Positions 49,787 to 57,524 of a stretch of 64,000 bases of DNA are shown here, piece after piece; the first letter of the stretch is position 1; every line of letters starts with the position of its first letter. The notes beneath the pieces were generated by a model. That model was not told the origin of the DNA. It worked only from the letters and a program-made list of their open reading frames with translations, and did not search any database. The translations under genes and the position numbers were made by a program. Source of the DNA: Streptomyces sp. A2-16 (GTDB lineage: Bacteria > Actinomycetota > Actinomycetes > Streptomycetales > Streptomycetaceae); the NCBI RefSeq assembly GCF_018128905.1, contig NZ_CP063808.1, positions 3,658,001 to 3,722,000 of the forward strand, given 5' to 3'.

Positions 49787-50908
49787 TCAGTCCTCCTGGG
49801 CCTGGGCGGATTCGGCGAGTTCGACCGCCAACTGGGCTCGCTGCTCGCGCAGTTGTGGGGTGGGATCGGCGTAGACGTGGTCGAACAGCTCCAGCGGGTC
49901 CAGTACGGAGTCCGCGTTCATGCCTGCGCGCACCCGTGCCGCCAGCTCCTCGGCCTCCTCCCGCAGCGCCGCCACGTCCTCGTCGGCGAGGGCGCCGCGC
50001 GAGCGCAGGTATGTCTCCAGACGGTCGACCGGGTCGGCGGACCGCCACTGGTCGACCTCGTCGTCCTCCCGGTAGCGGGTGGCGTCGTCGGCGTTGGTGT
50101 GCGCGTCCATGCGGTAGGTGTGCGCCTCGACCAGGACGGGGCCGTGACCGGCGCGGGCGTGCTCGACGGCCGCGGTCAGCACCGCCAGCATCGCGACCAG
50201 GTCGTTGCCGTCGACCTGCTCGGAGCGCACCCCGCAGCCGATGCCCTTGTACGCCAGGGCGGGTGCCGCGGTCTGCCGGGCCAGCGGTACGGAGATCGCG
50301 TACTTGTTGTTCTGCACGAAGAAGACGACCGGGGAGCGGAAGACGGCCGCGAAGTTCAGCGCCTCGTGGAAGTCGCCCTCGCTGGTCGCCCCGTCCCCGA
50401 CGAGCGCCATCGCCACACCGGCCTCGCCCTTGCGGCGCAGGGACTCGGCCATGCCCGTCGCGTGCAGCACCTGGGTGGCCAGCGGGGTGCACTGGGGCGC
50501 GACACGGGTGGCGGCGGGGTTGTAGCCGCAGTGCCAGTCGCCGCGCAGCAGCGTGAGCACCTCGACGGGGTCGATGCCGCGCGTCACCAGGGCGACGGAG
50601 TCGCGGTAGGTCGGAAACAGCCAGTCGTCCGGGCGCAGTGCGAGCACGGCGCCGATCTGGCAGGCCTCCTGGCCACGGCTGGAGGGGTAGACCGCGAGGC
50701 GGCCCTGCTTGGTGAGGGCGGTCGCCTGGGAGTCGAACCGGCGGCCCAGGACCATGCGCCGCCAGGCGTCTATCAGGGTCTCGACCTCGGGCTCGGTGCA
50801 GTCGGCCGGTTGCTTCGCGACCGGTGTGCCGTCCTCGGCCACGAACCGCACCGGCGTCAGGGACGGCAGGAGGCCCTGGACCGTCTGGCGGAGGCTCTTC
50901 ACAGACAT
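49787..50908 (-). CDS. Alpha-keto-acid dehydrogenase E1 alpha subunit
   Basis: A 373-residue E1-alpha of the pyruvate/branched-chain type. PSSRGQEACQIGAVLALRPDDW, TYRDSVALVTRG, the thiamine-pyrophosphate motif GDGATSEGDFHEALNFAAV...VVFFVQNNKYAIS (GDG-x(~27)-NN), and HTYRMDAHTNADD. With E1-beta it would decarboxylate a 2-oxo acid onto lipoyl-E2. Its E1-beta partner, 5 bp downstream, is cut after 64 codons, so the gene is probably non-functional in its original complex. It is divergent from an Lrp gene. Confidence 0.92.
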   Translation of the reverse strand: MSVKSLRQTVQGLLPSLTPVRFVAEDGTPVAKQPADCTEPEVETLIDAWRRMVLGRRFDSQATALTKQGRLAVYPSSRGQEACQIGAVLALRPDDWLFPTYRDSVALVTRGIDPVEVLTLLRGDWHCGYNPAATRVAPQCTPLATQVLHATGMAESLRRKGEAGVAMALVGDGATSEGDFHEALNFAAVFRSPVVFFVQNNKYAISVPLARQTAAPALAYKGIGCGVRSEQVDGNDLVAMLAVLTAAVEHARAGHGPVLVEAHTYRMDAHTNADDATRYREDDEVDQWRSADPVDRLETYLRSRGALADEDVAALREEAEELAARVRAGMNADSVLDPLELFDHVYADPTPQLREQRAQLAVELAESAQAQED

Positions 50909-50967
50909 GGAGGGCACTCGCTTTCTCTGGACACTTGACAGGAGAACGGTGGCCGTCGCGGAATATG

Positions 50968-51008
50968 TGTTCAGCAGCTCGGCCGAACCGGCGATGAACT
51001 GCCGAACA
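50968..51008. promoter_or_regulatory. Lrp-type dyad between E1-alpha and lrp
   Basis: TGTTCAGCAGCTC (50968-50980) and GAACTGCCGAACA (50996-51008) are 13-bp arms matching at 11 positions, separated by 15 bp. It is the likely autoregulatory and bkd-controlling site of the Lrp protein. The half-site GCCGAAC occurs twice (50982-50988, 51001-51007). Confidence 0.5.
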
Positions 51009-51028
51009 TCAGGGTCTGGGAGGACAAA

Positions 51029-51529
51029 GTGTCCGAGGAAAGCTCGCTGCCGGGGGCAGTGGCCGGACGAACTGCCGTCCCGCTCGACGACATCGACCGG
51101 CAGATCCTGAGCCGGCTCCTCGAGGACGGCCGGATCTCGGTCCGCGCCCTCGCCGAGCAGGTGCACATCTCCCGGGCCAACGCCTACACCCGCATCGGCC
51201 GGCTCGTGGCCGAGGACGTCATCACGGGCTTCACCGCCCAGCTCAACGCCCAGCGGGCGGGCCTGGGCACGAGCGCCTACGTCACGATGAGCATCGAGCA
51301 GAACGCCTGGCGCGACATCTCGCACGAGCTGCGCGAGATCCCGTACGTGGAGCACGTCGCCCTCGTCACCGGAGACTTCGACGTCCTGGTGCTCGTCCGC
51401 GCCCCGGACAACCTCGTGCTGCGCCAGGTGGTGCTGGAGAAGATCCAGGGCATCCCAGGTGTGCGCTCCACCCGCACCTGGCTCGTCTTCGACGAGGTGC
51501 GGGGGCGCGGCGCCACGTGGACGGACTGA
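51029..51529 (+). CDS. Lrp/AsnC family transcriptional regulator
   Basis: A 166-residue feast/famine regulator. HTH: VPLDDIDRQILSRLLEDGRIS then ALAEQVHISRANAYTRIGRL; RAM domain from about 85 (AYVTMSIEQNAW; VALVTGDFDVLVLV). A 20-residue N-terminal extension precedes the fold. GTG start behind GGGAGGAC. Such a gene divergent from branched-chain dehydrogenase genes is known as bkdR; it likely senses an amino acid. Confidence 0.9.
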   Translation: MSEESSLPGAVAGRTAVPLDDIDRQILSRLLEDGRISVRALAEQVHISRANAYTRIGRLVAEDVITGFTAQLNAQRAGLGTSAYVTMSIEQNAWRDISHELREIPYVEHVALVTGDFDVLVLVRAPDNLVLRQVVLEKIQGIPGVRSTRTWLVFDEVRGRGATWTD

Positions 51530-51541
51530 GAACCGACGCGG

Positions 51542-53233
51542 TCATACGTCGACCAGCTCCGCGGTGCCCCCTGGCCGGCCCGGTGCCGGGACGGGAGCCG
51601 CCGCCGGTGCGTGCCGCCGGGAGCGCACCACGCGGAACCGACCGGTGACGAAGTGGACACCGCAGCCCGGAAGTTCGGCGAGGGCCGAGGACGGGTCGGC
51701 GGGCAGGTCGTCGAGGTTCTCCACCAGATGCACCCCGGCGTCCAGCGCCGCCGTCTCGGCCGCCGCCAGCACCAGCGGGTCGGTGGAGTGCACCGAGGCG
51801 CACAGCGCGCCGTGCCGCGCCACGGTACGGCGCAGGAGAGCGAGGCTGTGCGAGGTCGAGTCGGTGCCCACCAGGAAGGAGACGAGCCCCGGCCACTCGC
51901 GCGTGTAGACGCGTTCGTCGGAGGCGCGCAGCCGCACCAGCAGCGGACTGCGCAGGTCGGCGCGCGGGTGGTCGGGATGGGCCACGGGGCCGGAGGCATG
52001 CAGGACCGGGCCGTGGCGTGCGGCGTCCGTCAGGGCGCCGCGCACCTCGTCGGTGGTGATCGCGCCCAGCACCCTGGCCGCGCGGGCGGGATGCCCGAGC
52101 AGCCGGTCCACGGCGTCGCCGAGGTCGGCCCCGAGGTCCCGCAGCGTCTTGTGCCCCTCGTCGGTGCTGAAGCCCCGCTCCGGAACCAGGATGTTCTGCG
52201 GCGTGGTGCGCACCGTCCCGTTGCACCGGCACGAGGCGAGGGCAAGACCCCGGATCAGGCCCCGGTAGTCGTCGGTGGAGTCCACGACCACGGTGTTCAG
52301 TCCGGTCCGGTTGGCGAACACGGCGGCCTGGCGGGCGTGTTGCTCCAGCCAGTCGGCGAAACGCGCGTAGCCCGTGTAGTCGACGATGCGCACCGCCGGG
52401 TCCGTGGCCAGCCGCCGGTGCACCTGCCGTTCCGGTTCCGCCACCGCCAGGGTCACGAGGTCGGGGGAGTGACCGGCCTCCGCCAGCACCTGCCGGGCGA
52501 CGCGCACCGTGATCGCCAGCGGCAGCACCGAGCGCGGGTGCGGAGCCACGACGACAGGGTTGCCGGTCACCAGGCTGGCGAACAGGCCCGGATACCCGTT
52601 CCAGAGCGGGAAGTCGGGACAGCCGACGAGCAGCGCCACCCCGCGGGGCACCAGGGCGCAGGTGCCCTGGAGCGGTTGCCCGCCTCGTTCGGCGCTCTTC
52701 CAGTGCAGGGCGGCCGGGACGCGTTCCGACTCGGCGAGGGCCAGGGCCACCGCCTCCAGGGCGCGGTCCTGGGCGCGTGGCCCAGCGGCGCGCAAGGCTC
52801 CCTGGAGGGGCTGGCCGGTGGTGTGGTGCACCGAGAGGGCCAGCTCGTGGCTGCGGGTGTTGAGCCGGCGCAGAATCTCCACGGCGAGCCCGGCGCGCTG
52901 ATGCGGGCCGGCGGCCCGCCAGCCGGCCGCCGCACGCCCGGCCGCCGCGACCAGCTCCGAGGGATCGCAGCGCGGGTAGTCGATGGCCAGAGCGAGGCCG
53001 TACGGCGACGACTCCGTGCGCACACGGCCGAGTTCGCCGGGCTGCCCCAGGTCGAAGGGCCGCCCCAGCAGTGAGCGGAACACCTTCCCCGCGGTGCGGG
53101 TCGACCTCATGCCGGCGTCGGCCGCGTCCTGGCCGGTGGCCTCGGTGAAGGGGCGACGGGACTCACCGGAGGCGATGGCGCGAACGACGCTCCGCAGCAG
53201 CTCTCGGTGCCGTTCGTAGGGACCGGGGAGCAC
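51542..53233 (-). CDS. PaaN-like aldehyde dehydrogenase family protein
   Basis: A 563-residue protein like phenylacetic-acid-degradation PaaN. It has YERHRELLRSVVRAI, SPYGLALAIDYPRCD, LVGCPDFPLWNGYPGLFASLVTGNPVVVAPHP (NAD site) and RTTPQNILVPERGF. In PaaN the residue just before TTPQN is the catalytic cysteine; here it is Arg342, although Cys335 and Cys337 lie just upstream. Activity is therefore uncertain. The start lies 6 bp behind the aminotransferase stop, so the two form an operon. Confidence 0.8.
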   Translation of the reverse strand: MLPGPYERHRELLRSVVRAIASGESRRPFTEATGQDAADAGMRSTRTAGKVFRSLLGRPFDLGQPGELGRVRTESSPYGLALAIDYPRCDPSELVAAAGRAAAGWRAAGPHQRAGLAVEILRRLNTRSHELALSVHHTTGQPLQGALRAAGPRAQDRALEAVALALAESERVPAALHWKSAERGGQPLQGTCALVPRGVALLVGCPDFPLWNGYPGLFASLVTGNPVVVAPHPRSVLPLAITVRVARQVLAEAGHSPDLVTLAVAEPERQVHRRLATDPAVRIVDYTGYARFADWLEQHARQAAVFANRTGLNTVVVDSTDDYRGLIRGLALASCRCNGTVRTTPQNILVPERGFSTDEGHKTLRDLGADLGDAVDRLLGHPARAARVLGAITTDEVRGALTDAARHGPVLHASGPVAHPDHPRADLRSPLLVRLRASDERVYTREWPGLVSFLVGTDSTSHSLALLRRTVARHGALCASVHSTDPLVLAAAETAALDAGVHLVENLDDLPADPSSALAELPGCGVHFVTGRFRVVRSRRHAPAAAPVPAPGRPGGTAELVDV

Positions 53234-53238
53234 GGCCG

Positions 53239-54285
53239 TCAGCCTCGCCGGCTCGCCGCGAGCGAGAGGAGGGCGTCGTTCTCCTCCGGCAGCCCGATCG
53301 TCACCCGGACGCCCTCGCCGGGGAACGGGCGGACCACGACCTTCCCGTCGGCGCAGTGCCGGGCGAAGTCCGCGCTGTCGTCGCCGAGCGGCAGCCAGAC
53401 GAAGTTGGACCGGGAGTCGGGCACGTCATGGCCCAGCGCCCGCAACCGCTCGGTGACACGGTCGCGTTCGGCGACCGTGAGGGCGGCCCGCCGCACGACC
53501 TCCGCGCCCTCGCCGAGGGCGACCACGGCGGCCCGCTGGGCGAGCCCACTGACACTGAACGGCACCTGCGTCCGGCGCACGTGCGCCGCGATCCCGGGCG
53601 GCGCGACGCAGTAGCCGACCCGGAGTCCCGCCAGTCCGTACGCCTTCGAGAAGGTCCGCAGCACCGCCACGTTCGGACGGTCGCCGAGGAGGGCGAGGCC
53701 GTCGGGGACCAGGGCGGGATCGGCGTACTCCCGGTACGCCTCGTCGACGACGATCAGTACATCCCGGGGCACCCGGTCCGCGAAGTCGGTCAGGGCCCGC
53801 GCACCGACAGCCGTGGACGTCGGGTTGTTGGGGTTGCACACGAAGACCAGCCGGGTCCGGGCGGTGATCGCCGCGGCCATGGCATCGAGGTCGAGGGCGT
53901 GGTCGCGCAGCGGCACCCGCACCGCCGTACCGCCTGCCACGGCGGTGAGGATCGGGTACGCCTCGAACGACCGCCAGCCGAAGACGACCTCGTCACCGGG
54001 CCCCACGACGGTGTGCAGCAACTGCCCGCACACCTCGGACGAACCGGCGCCCACCGCGATCCGGTCCGGCTGGACCCCGTGGTGCGCCGCCAGGGCCTCG
54101 ACCAGCGAGCCGGCGTGCAGATCGGGGTACCGCGACACACCGCCGGCGGCCTCCGCGAGGGTCGCGGCCACCCCCGGCAGCAACCCGTAGGGGGACTCGT
54201 TGCCGGCCAGCACGATGGCCCCGGGCAGTTTGCGGCCCGGAACGTAGGCGGGCAGCTGGGACAGGGACGCACGGACACGCACCAT
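53239..54285 (-). CDS. HisC-like (histidinol-phosphate / aromatic) aminotransferase
   Basis: A 348-residue class I/II PLP aminotransferase. LAGNESPYGLLPGV, DRIAVGAGSSEV, FVCNPNNPTS, VDEAYREY and the Schiff-base lysine in RTFSKAYGLAGLRVGY are in order; RSNFVWLPLG and VRVTIGLPEEN close it. The sequence suits the HisC2/aromatic aminotransferase branch, which in actinomycetes often acts on phenylalanine. Followed by a PaaN-like gene, it suggests aromatic amino-acid degradation: amino acid to 2-oxo acid, for the dehydrogenase whose E1 lies next door. Confidence 0.88.
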   Translation of the reverse strand: MVRVRASLSQLPAYVPGRKLPGAIVLAGNESPYGLLPGVAATLAEAAGGVSRYPDLHAGSLVEALAAHHGVQPDRIAVGAGSSEVCGQLLHTVVGPGDEVVFGWRSFEAYPILTAVAGGTAVRVPLRDHALDLDAMAAAITARTRLVFVCNPNNPTSTAVGARALTDFADRVPRDVLIVVDEAYREYADPALVPDGLALLGDRPNVAVLRTFSKAYGLAGLRVGYCVAPPGIAAHVRRTQVPFSVSGLAQRAAVVALGEGAEVVRRAALTVAERDRVTERLRALGHDVPDSRSNFVWLPLGDDSADFARHCADGKVVVRPFPGEGVRVTIGLPEENDALLSLAASRRG

Positions 54286-54627
54286 GCTGGTCTCGCTTCT
54301 GCAGCGCTGGGACCCGAGGCCTGGCCGTCGGGCACTTTGACAGGCAAATCGTGAAGAGAGGACGACAAGCGTTCAACTGCTTGGGAAATTCGGCTACGAA
54401 TCGCCGAAAACGAGGCACATGATCGGCAAACCGTCTCCCGGCGCGCCTCGCGGGACCCGTACCGCGAGACGGACGGCACACCCCCTGCCAGGCCCCGGGC
54501 CGCCTCCCTGATCACAGGACGGACACAGCGCGCCCTCGATGTCCCCGCCGCCGGCGAGGCGCCAGCAGACTGCTCGCCGCCCGGCCACCCGGTGTCCGCA
54601 CCCGTCCCGTTCCGATCGAGGGAGACC
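54286..54627. promoter_or_regulatory. Spacer with dyad TTCGGC-N8-GCCGAA
   Basis: A 342-bp spacer between the aminotransferase and the lipoprotein. TTCGGC (54389-54394) and GCCGAA (54403-54408) form a dyad about 110 bp before the aminotransferase start, sharing the GCCGAA half-site of the Lrp spacer. No gene is seen. Confidence 0.4.
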
Positions 54628-55287
54628 ATGCACACCACCAAGACCCGCTTCCGTCACGGAGCCCTGACGGCGGGCGCGGCGGTCCTCGCCCTGCTCGCGG
54701 TCGGCTGCTCGAAGGCGTCCGCGGGCGCGCAGACCGGCGGCTGCCGTGACGACGCCGAGTGGTCGGGACGGCAGCAGGCCGCCTGGCTGCGGAGCGCGGT
54801 CGCCTTCCAAGGGACGACCGACGGGGCCGGACCGTCGTACGCCAAGGCATCGGTCGTCCTCCACCCACCGCGTACGGGTGATGTCCGGGCACTGTGCCGA
54901 CCACTGGCCGTGCAGGTCGAGTTCTGGGCGCTCACCGCCAGGTCGACGGGGCCGGAGACGTCGTTCGTCATGCGCCACGAACTGTCCATGGACGGCAGCA
55001 ACACCCGGACCGTCGCTTTCCCGAGCGGCCTGCCCACCGGACGGGACGGCACGTGCACCCGTGTTCTTGTCGCGGCGTACGCGGGCAGACCTCTGGCCGG
55101 CGGCGAACTGCCGCGGGTCACAGGGGAATTGGCCACCGCCGGGGACGCAGACGTGCGGTTCGGGACGGAGTGGATCGGTGTGCACCGGCTGCTCCCGGCG
55201 CAGGACCCCGCACAGTGCGACGCGGACCGGTCGACGCCGAACCCTTCACCCACCGCGTCGACGGGCTGGGACATCTACCATCCGTGA
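54628..55287 (+). CDS. Putative secreted lipoprotein
   Basis: A 219-residue protein with a classic lipoprotein signal: basic start HTTKTRFRHG, hydrophobic GALTAGAAVLALLAVGC with the lipobox LAVGC and the modified cysteine at residue 27. The mature domain (CRDDAEWSGRQQAAWLRSAV...) has four further cysteines (CRDD, LCRP, GTCTR, QCDADR) that may pair. It belongs to no family I recognise. GAGGGAG precedes ATG 54628. Confidence 0.7.
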   Translation: MHTTKTRFRHGALTAGAAVLALLAVGCSKASAGAQTGGCRDDAEWSGRQQAAWLRSAVAFQGTTDGAGPSYAKASVVLHPPRTGDVRALCRPLAVQVEFWALTARSTGPETSFVMRHELSMDGSNTRTVAFPSGLPTGRDGTCTRVLVAAYAGRPLAGGELPRVTGELATAGDADVRFGTEWIGVHRLLPAQDPAQCDADRSTPNPSPTASTGWDIYHP

Positions 55288-55346
55288 CACGGTCGTGGCG
55301 GTGGTCGGCCGCAACCAAGGTCAGGTGTGCGGCGTGTACCGGTCAA

Positions 55347-55378
55347 CCGGGCCACCGGGCCACCGGGCCACCGGGCCA
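55347..55378. repeat. 8-bp tandem repeat, four copies
   Basis: CCGGGCCA is repeated four times head to tail downstream of the lipoprotein gene, in a 259-bp gene-free spacer. It is a simple slippage repeat, with no coding role seen. Confidence 0.6.
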
Positions 55379-55546
55379 CCGGGCGCGCCGGGCGGCAGAG
55401 TGGTGTCCATCGTCAGTGCCGAGCCGTCGACGAGCACGTGCGGCCCGGCGGCCTCCACGGCTTCGACGGGCCCGTACCGCAGGCCGCTCTGTCCGTGGGG
55501 GCCGCCGGGCCCGGCTCACCTGGCCGCGCCGTCCGCCGGGCGAGGG

Positions 55547-56302
55547 TCAGGCATAGGGATCGAAGCCGATCCCCGACGGCTTGGCGCGGTCGAGGGCGTA
55601 CTGGAAGTCGCCGTCGTCGATCTTCAGCGTGGCCGAGCCGAAGTCCGCGCCGATGAGCTTCTCGCGGTACCCGGCGGGATAGCCGTTCCAGCCCACGAGG
55701 CGCGGGAAGAACCAGCCGCCCGTGGCGTTCTCCGGCGGCTCGTCGTTGGCGCTCGCGAACCGGAAGCAGTGGGTCGAGACACCGTCCTTGTGGTAGACGA
55801 TCTTCGGGTGGGTGCCGTCGAAACGCACCGCGGACCGAGCTGCCACCTGGTAGCCGGAGTGCTGCGAGACCGACACGTACTGGACCTGGTCGCCGGAGAC
55901 CCACACCACGACGTGCTCCCAGTCATGGGTGTGCCCGATGGCCGCCGGACCGAGCGTCGCCTGGTCCTTCTCGAAGTAGCTGGCGTACATCACGGCACAC
56001 CAGCCGTTGTTGCACTTCTCCCTCGAGTACGTGTTGGCGTTGGCCAGTTGGGCGTAGTCGTGGCACTTGCCGTTGACGTCGCCGCCGAGTTTCAGCCCGG
56101 GGTTGATCGTGCCGTCGGCGCCGATCGCGGCGGTCGCGTAGCAGCCGTCGCGGTCGTAGTCGTAGGCGGGGGAGAAGGTCTGCTCCAGGCCGTCGGCGTT
56201 CTGGGGCAGCAGGGTCAGCACGCTCGCGTGGGCGCTCGCGGGGACCGCCACGACGAGAGCCAGGGCGCCGAGGGCCGTGATCAGTGATCTCAACTTCCGC
56301 AT
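55547..56302 (-). CDS. NPP1 (necrosis-inducing) family secreted protein
   Basis: A 251-residue NEP1-like protein (NLP). Signal peptide LRSLITALGALALVVAVPASAHA cleaves near residue 26; the family centre GHTHDWEHVVVWVSGDQV, with the metal-binding HxHDWE heptapeptide (Thr replaces the usual Arg), plus CAVMYASYFEKDQ, is present. In plant-associated microbes NLPs damage membranes or trigger defence; in streptomycetes the role is unknown. Four cysteines. It lies 13 bp downstream of a chitinase. Confidence 0.85.
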   Translation of the reverse strand: MRKLRSLITALGALALVVAVPASAHASVLTLLPQNADGLEQTFSPAYDYDRDGCYATAAIGADGTINPGLKLGGDVNGKCHDYAQLANANTYSREKCNNGWCAVMYASYFEKDQATLGPAAIGHTHDWEHVVVWVSGDQVQYVSVSQHSGYQVAARSAVRFDGTHPKIVYHKDGVSTHCFRFASANDEPPENATGGWFFPRLVGWNGYPAGYREKLIGADFGSATLKIDDGDFQYALDRAKPSGIGFDPYA

Positions 56303-56315
56303 GTCGTGCCCCTGT

Positions 56316-57431
56316 TCAGCAGTAGAGGTTGCCGCCGGGGGCGACCCCGAGGATCGACGTGAACCGGTTGTAGGCGTCGACCCGGCTCTGCACCTGGGCG
56401 GGATTGCGGCCGTCGCACTCCAGGGAGCCGTTGATCGAGCGGATCGTCTGTCCGAAGCCTGCCTGGTTGACCATGGCGTTGTGCGGGGTCATGGTGCCGG
56501 GGCCGGACTGGGTGTTCCAGTACCAGAGACCGGTCTTCCAGGCCACGGCGGAGTCGTTCTGCACCAGCCAGGGGTTGTTGAGGAGGTCGATCCGCAACGC
56601 GTCGCCCGCGGCCTTGTAGTTGAAGTTCCAGGACAGCTGGATCGGGCCGCGGCCGTAGTAGGCGGCCTGACCGGCGGGGCAGCCGTACGGCTGGTTCCAG
56701 TCGCAGTATGTGGGGTAGTTGGCGGTGTTCTGCTCGACGATGTGCACCAGCCCGCCGGTCTCGTGGTTCACGTTGGCGAGGAAGGCCGCCGCCTCCTGCT
56801 TCTTCACCGTGTCGCTGCCGGTGTTCGCGAAACCGGGGTAGGCGCTCAGCGCCGCGACCAGGCCGCTGTAGGTGTAGAAGGAGTTCCGGTTCGGGAACAT
56901 CTGGTTGAACTGCGCCTCGCTGACGACGAATCCGGACGGTGTGCCGCCGCCTCCGCTCGCGGGCGCGTTCCACTTCTGGTTGGCCGTACCGGCGCAGGTC
57001 CAGATCTGCAGCCGGGCGCCGTTGGCGCTGCTGTTGTCCCGGACGTCCAGGCACTTGTTCGCGGCCGGATTGACGATGTCGCGCGCGGCGGAGACCACCC
57101 ACTGCTGGTTGGCGCCGCCCGAGCAGTCCCACAGCTGTACGGCCGCGCCGTCGGCGGTGCTGCGGTCGGCGATGTCCAGACACTTGCCGAGCGCCCGCAG
57201 GGTCCCGTCACCGGAGTTGGACCAGACCTGGGCGCCGGTGCCGTTGCAGTCGTAGAGCTGTACGGCCGTGCCGTTGGCGGCGGACGCGCCCGCCACGTCG
57301 ACGCACTTGCCGGCGAGGCCGGTGATCGTGCCGGAGGCGGCGTGTGCGGGCGTCACCGTGAACAGCGCGGTGAGCACGGCGGCGAGGACGGGGAAGACCG
57401 CGAAGCGGCCTCTGCGCAGGGACACGGACAT
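56316..57431 (-). CDS. GH19 chitinase with N-terminal ricin-type lectin domain
   Basis: A 371-residue secreted enzyme. Signal peptide (FAVFPVLAAVLTALFTVTPAHA), then a beta-trefoil CBM13 domain of three repeats (KCVDVAGASAANGTAVQLYDC; KCLDIADRSTADGAAVQLWDC; KCLDVRDNSSANGARLQIWTC), a GGGG linker near residue 160, then the GH19 catalytic domain with the catalytic glutamate in NVNHETGGL and the YYGRGPIQLSWNFNY block. It hydrolyses chitin; the lectin could bind chitin or xylan-type sugars. Confidence 0.92.
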   Translation of the reverse strand: MSVSLRRGRFAVFPVLAAVLTALFTVTPAHAASGTITGLAGKCVDVAGASAANGTAVQLYDCNGTGAQVWSNSGDGTLRALGKCLDIADRSTADGAAVQLWDCSGGANQQWVVSAARDIVNPAANKCLDVRDNSSANGARLQIWTCAGTANQKWNAPASGGGGTPSGFVVSEAQFNQMFPNRNSFYTYSGLVAALSAYPGFANTGSDTVKKQEAAAFLANVNHETGGLVHIVEQNTANYPTYCDWNQPYGCPAGQAAYYGRGPIQLSWNFNYKAAGDALRIDLLNNPWLVQNDSAVAWKTGLWYWNTQSGPGTMTPHNAMVNQAGFGQTIRSINGSLECDGRNPAQVQSRVDAYNRFTSILGVAPGGNLYC

Positions 57432-57524
57432 GGGTGAGCACGCTCCTTGAGGGGGGTGGGGGATGCCGGAGGGACCGCCCCTCCCGGTCGGGAAGTCGAG
57501 AGGGGGCGGCTGAAGGACGGAGCT

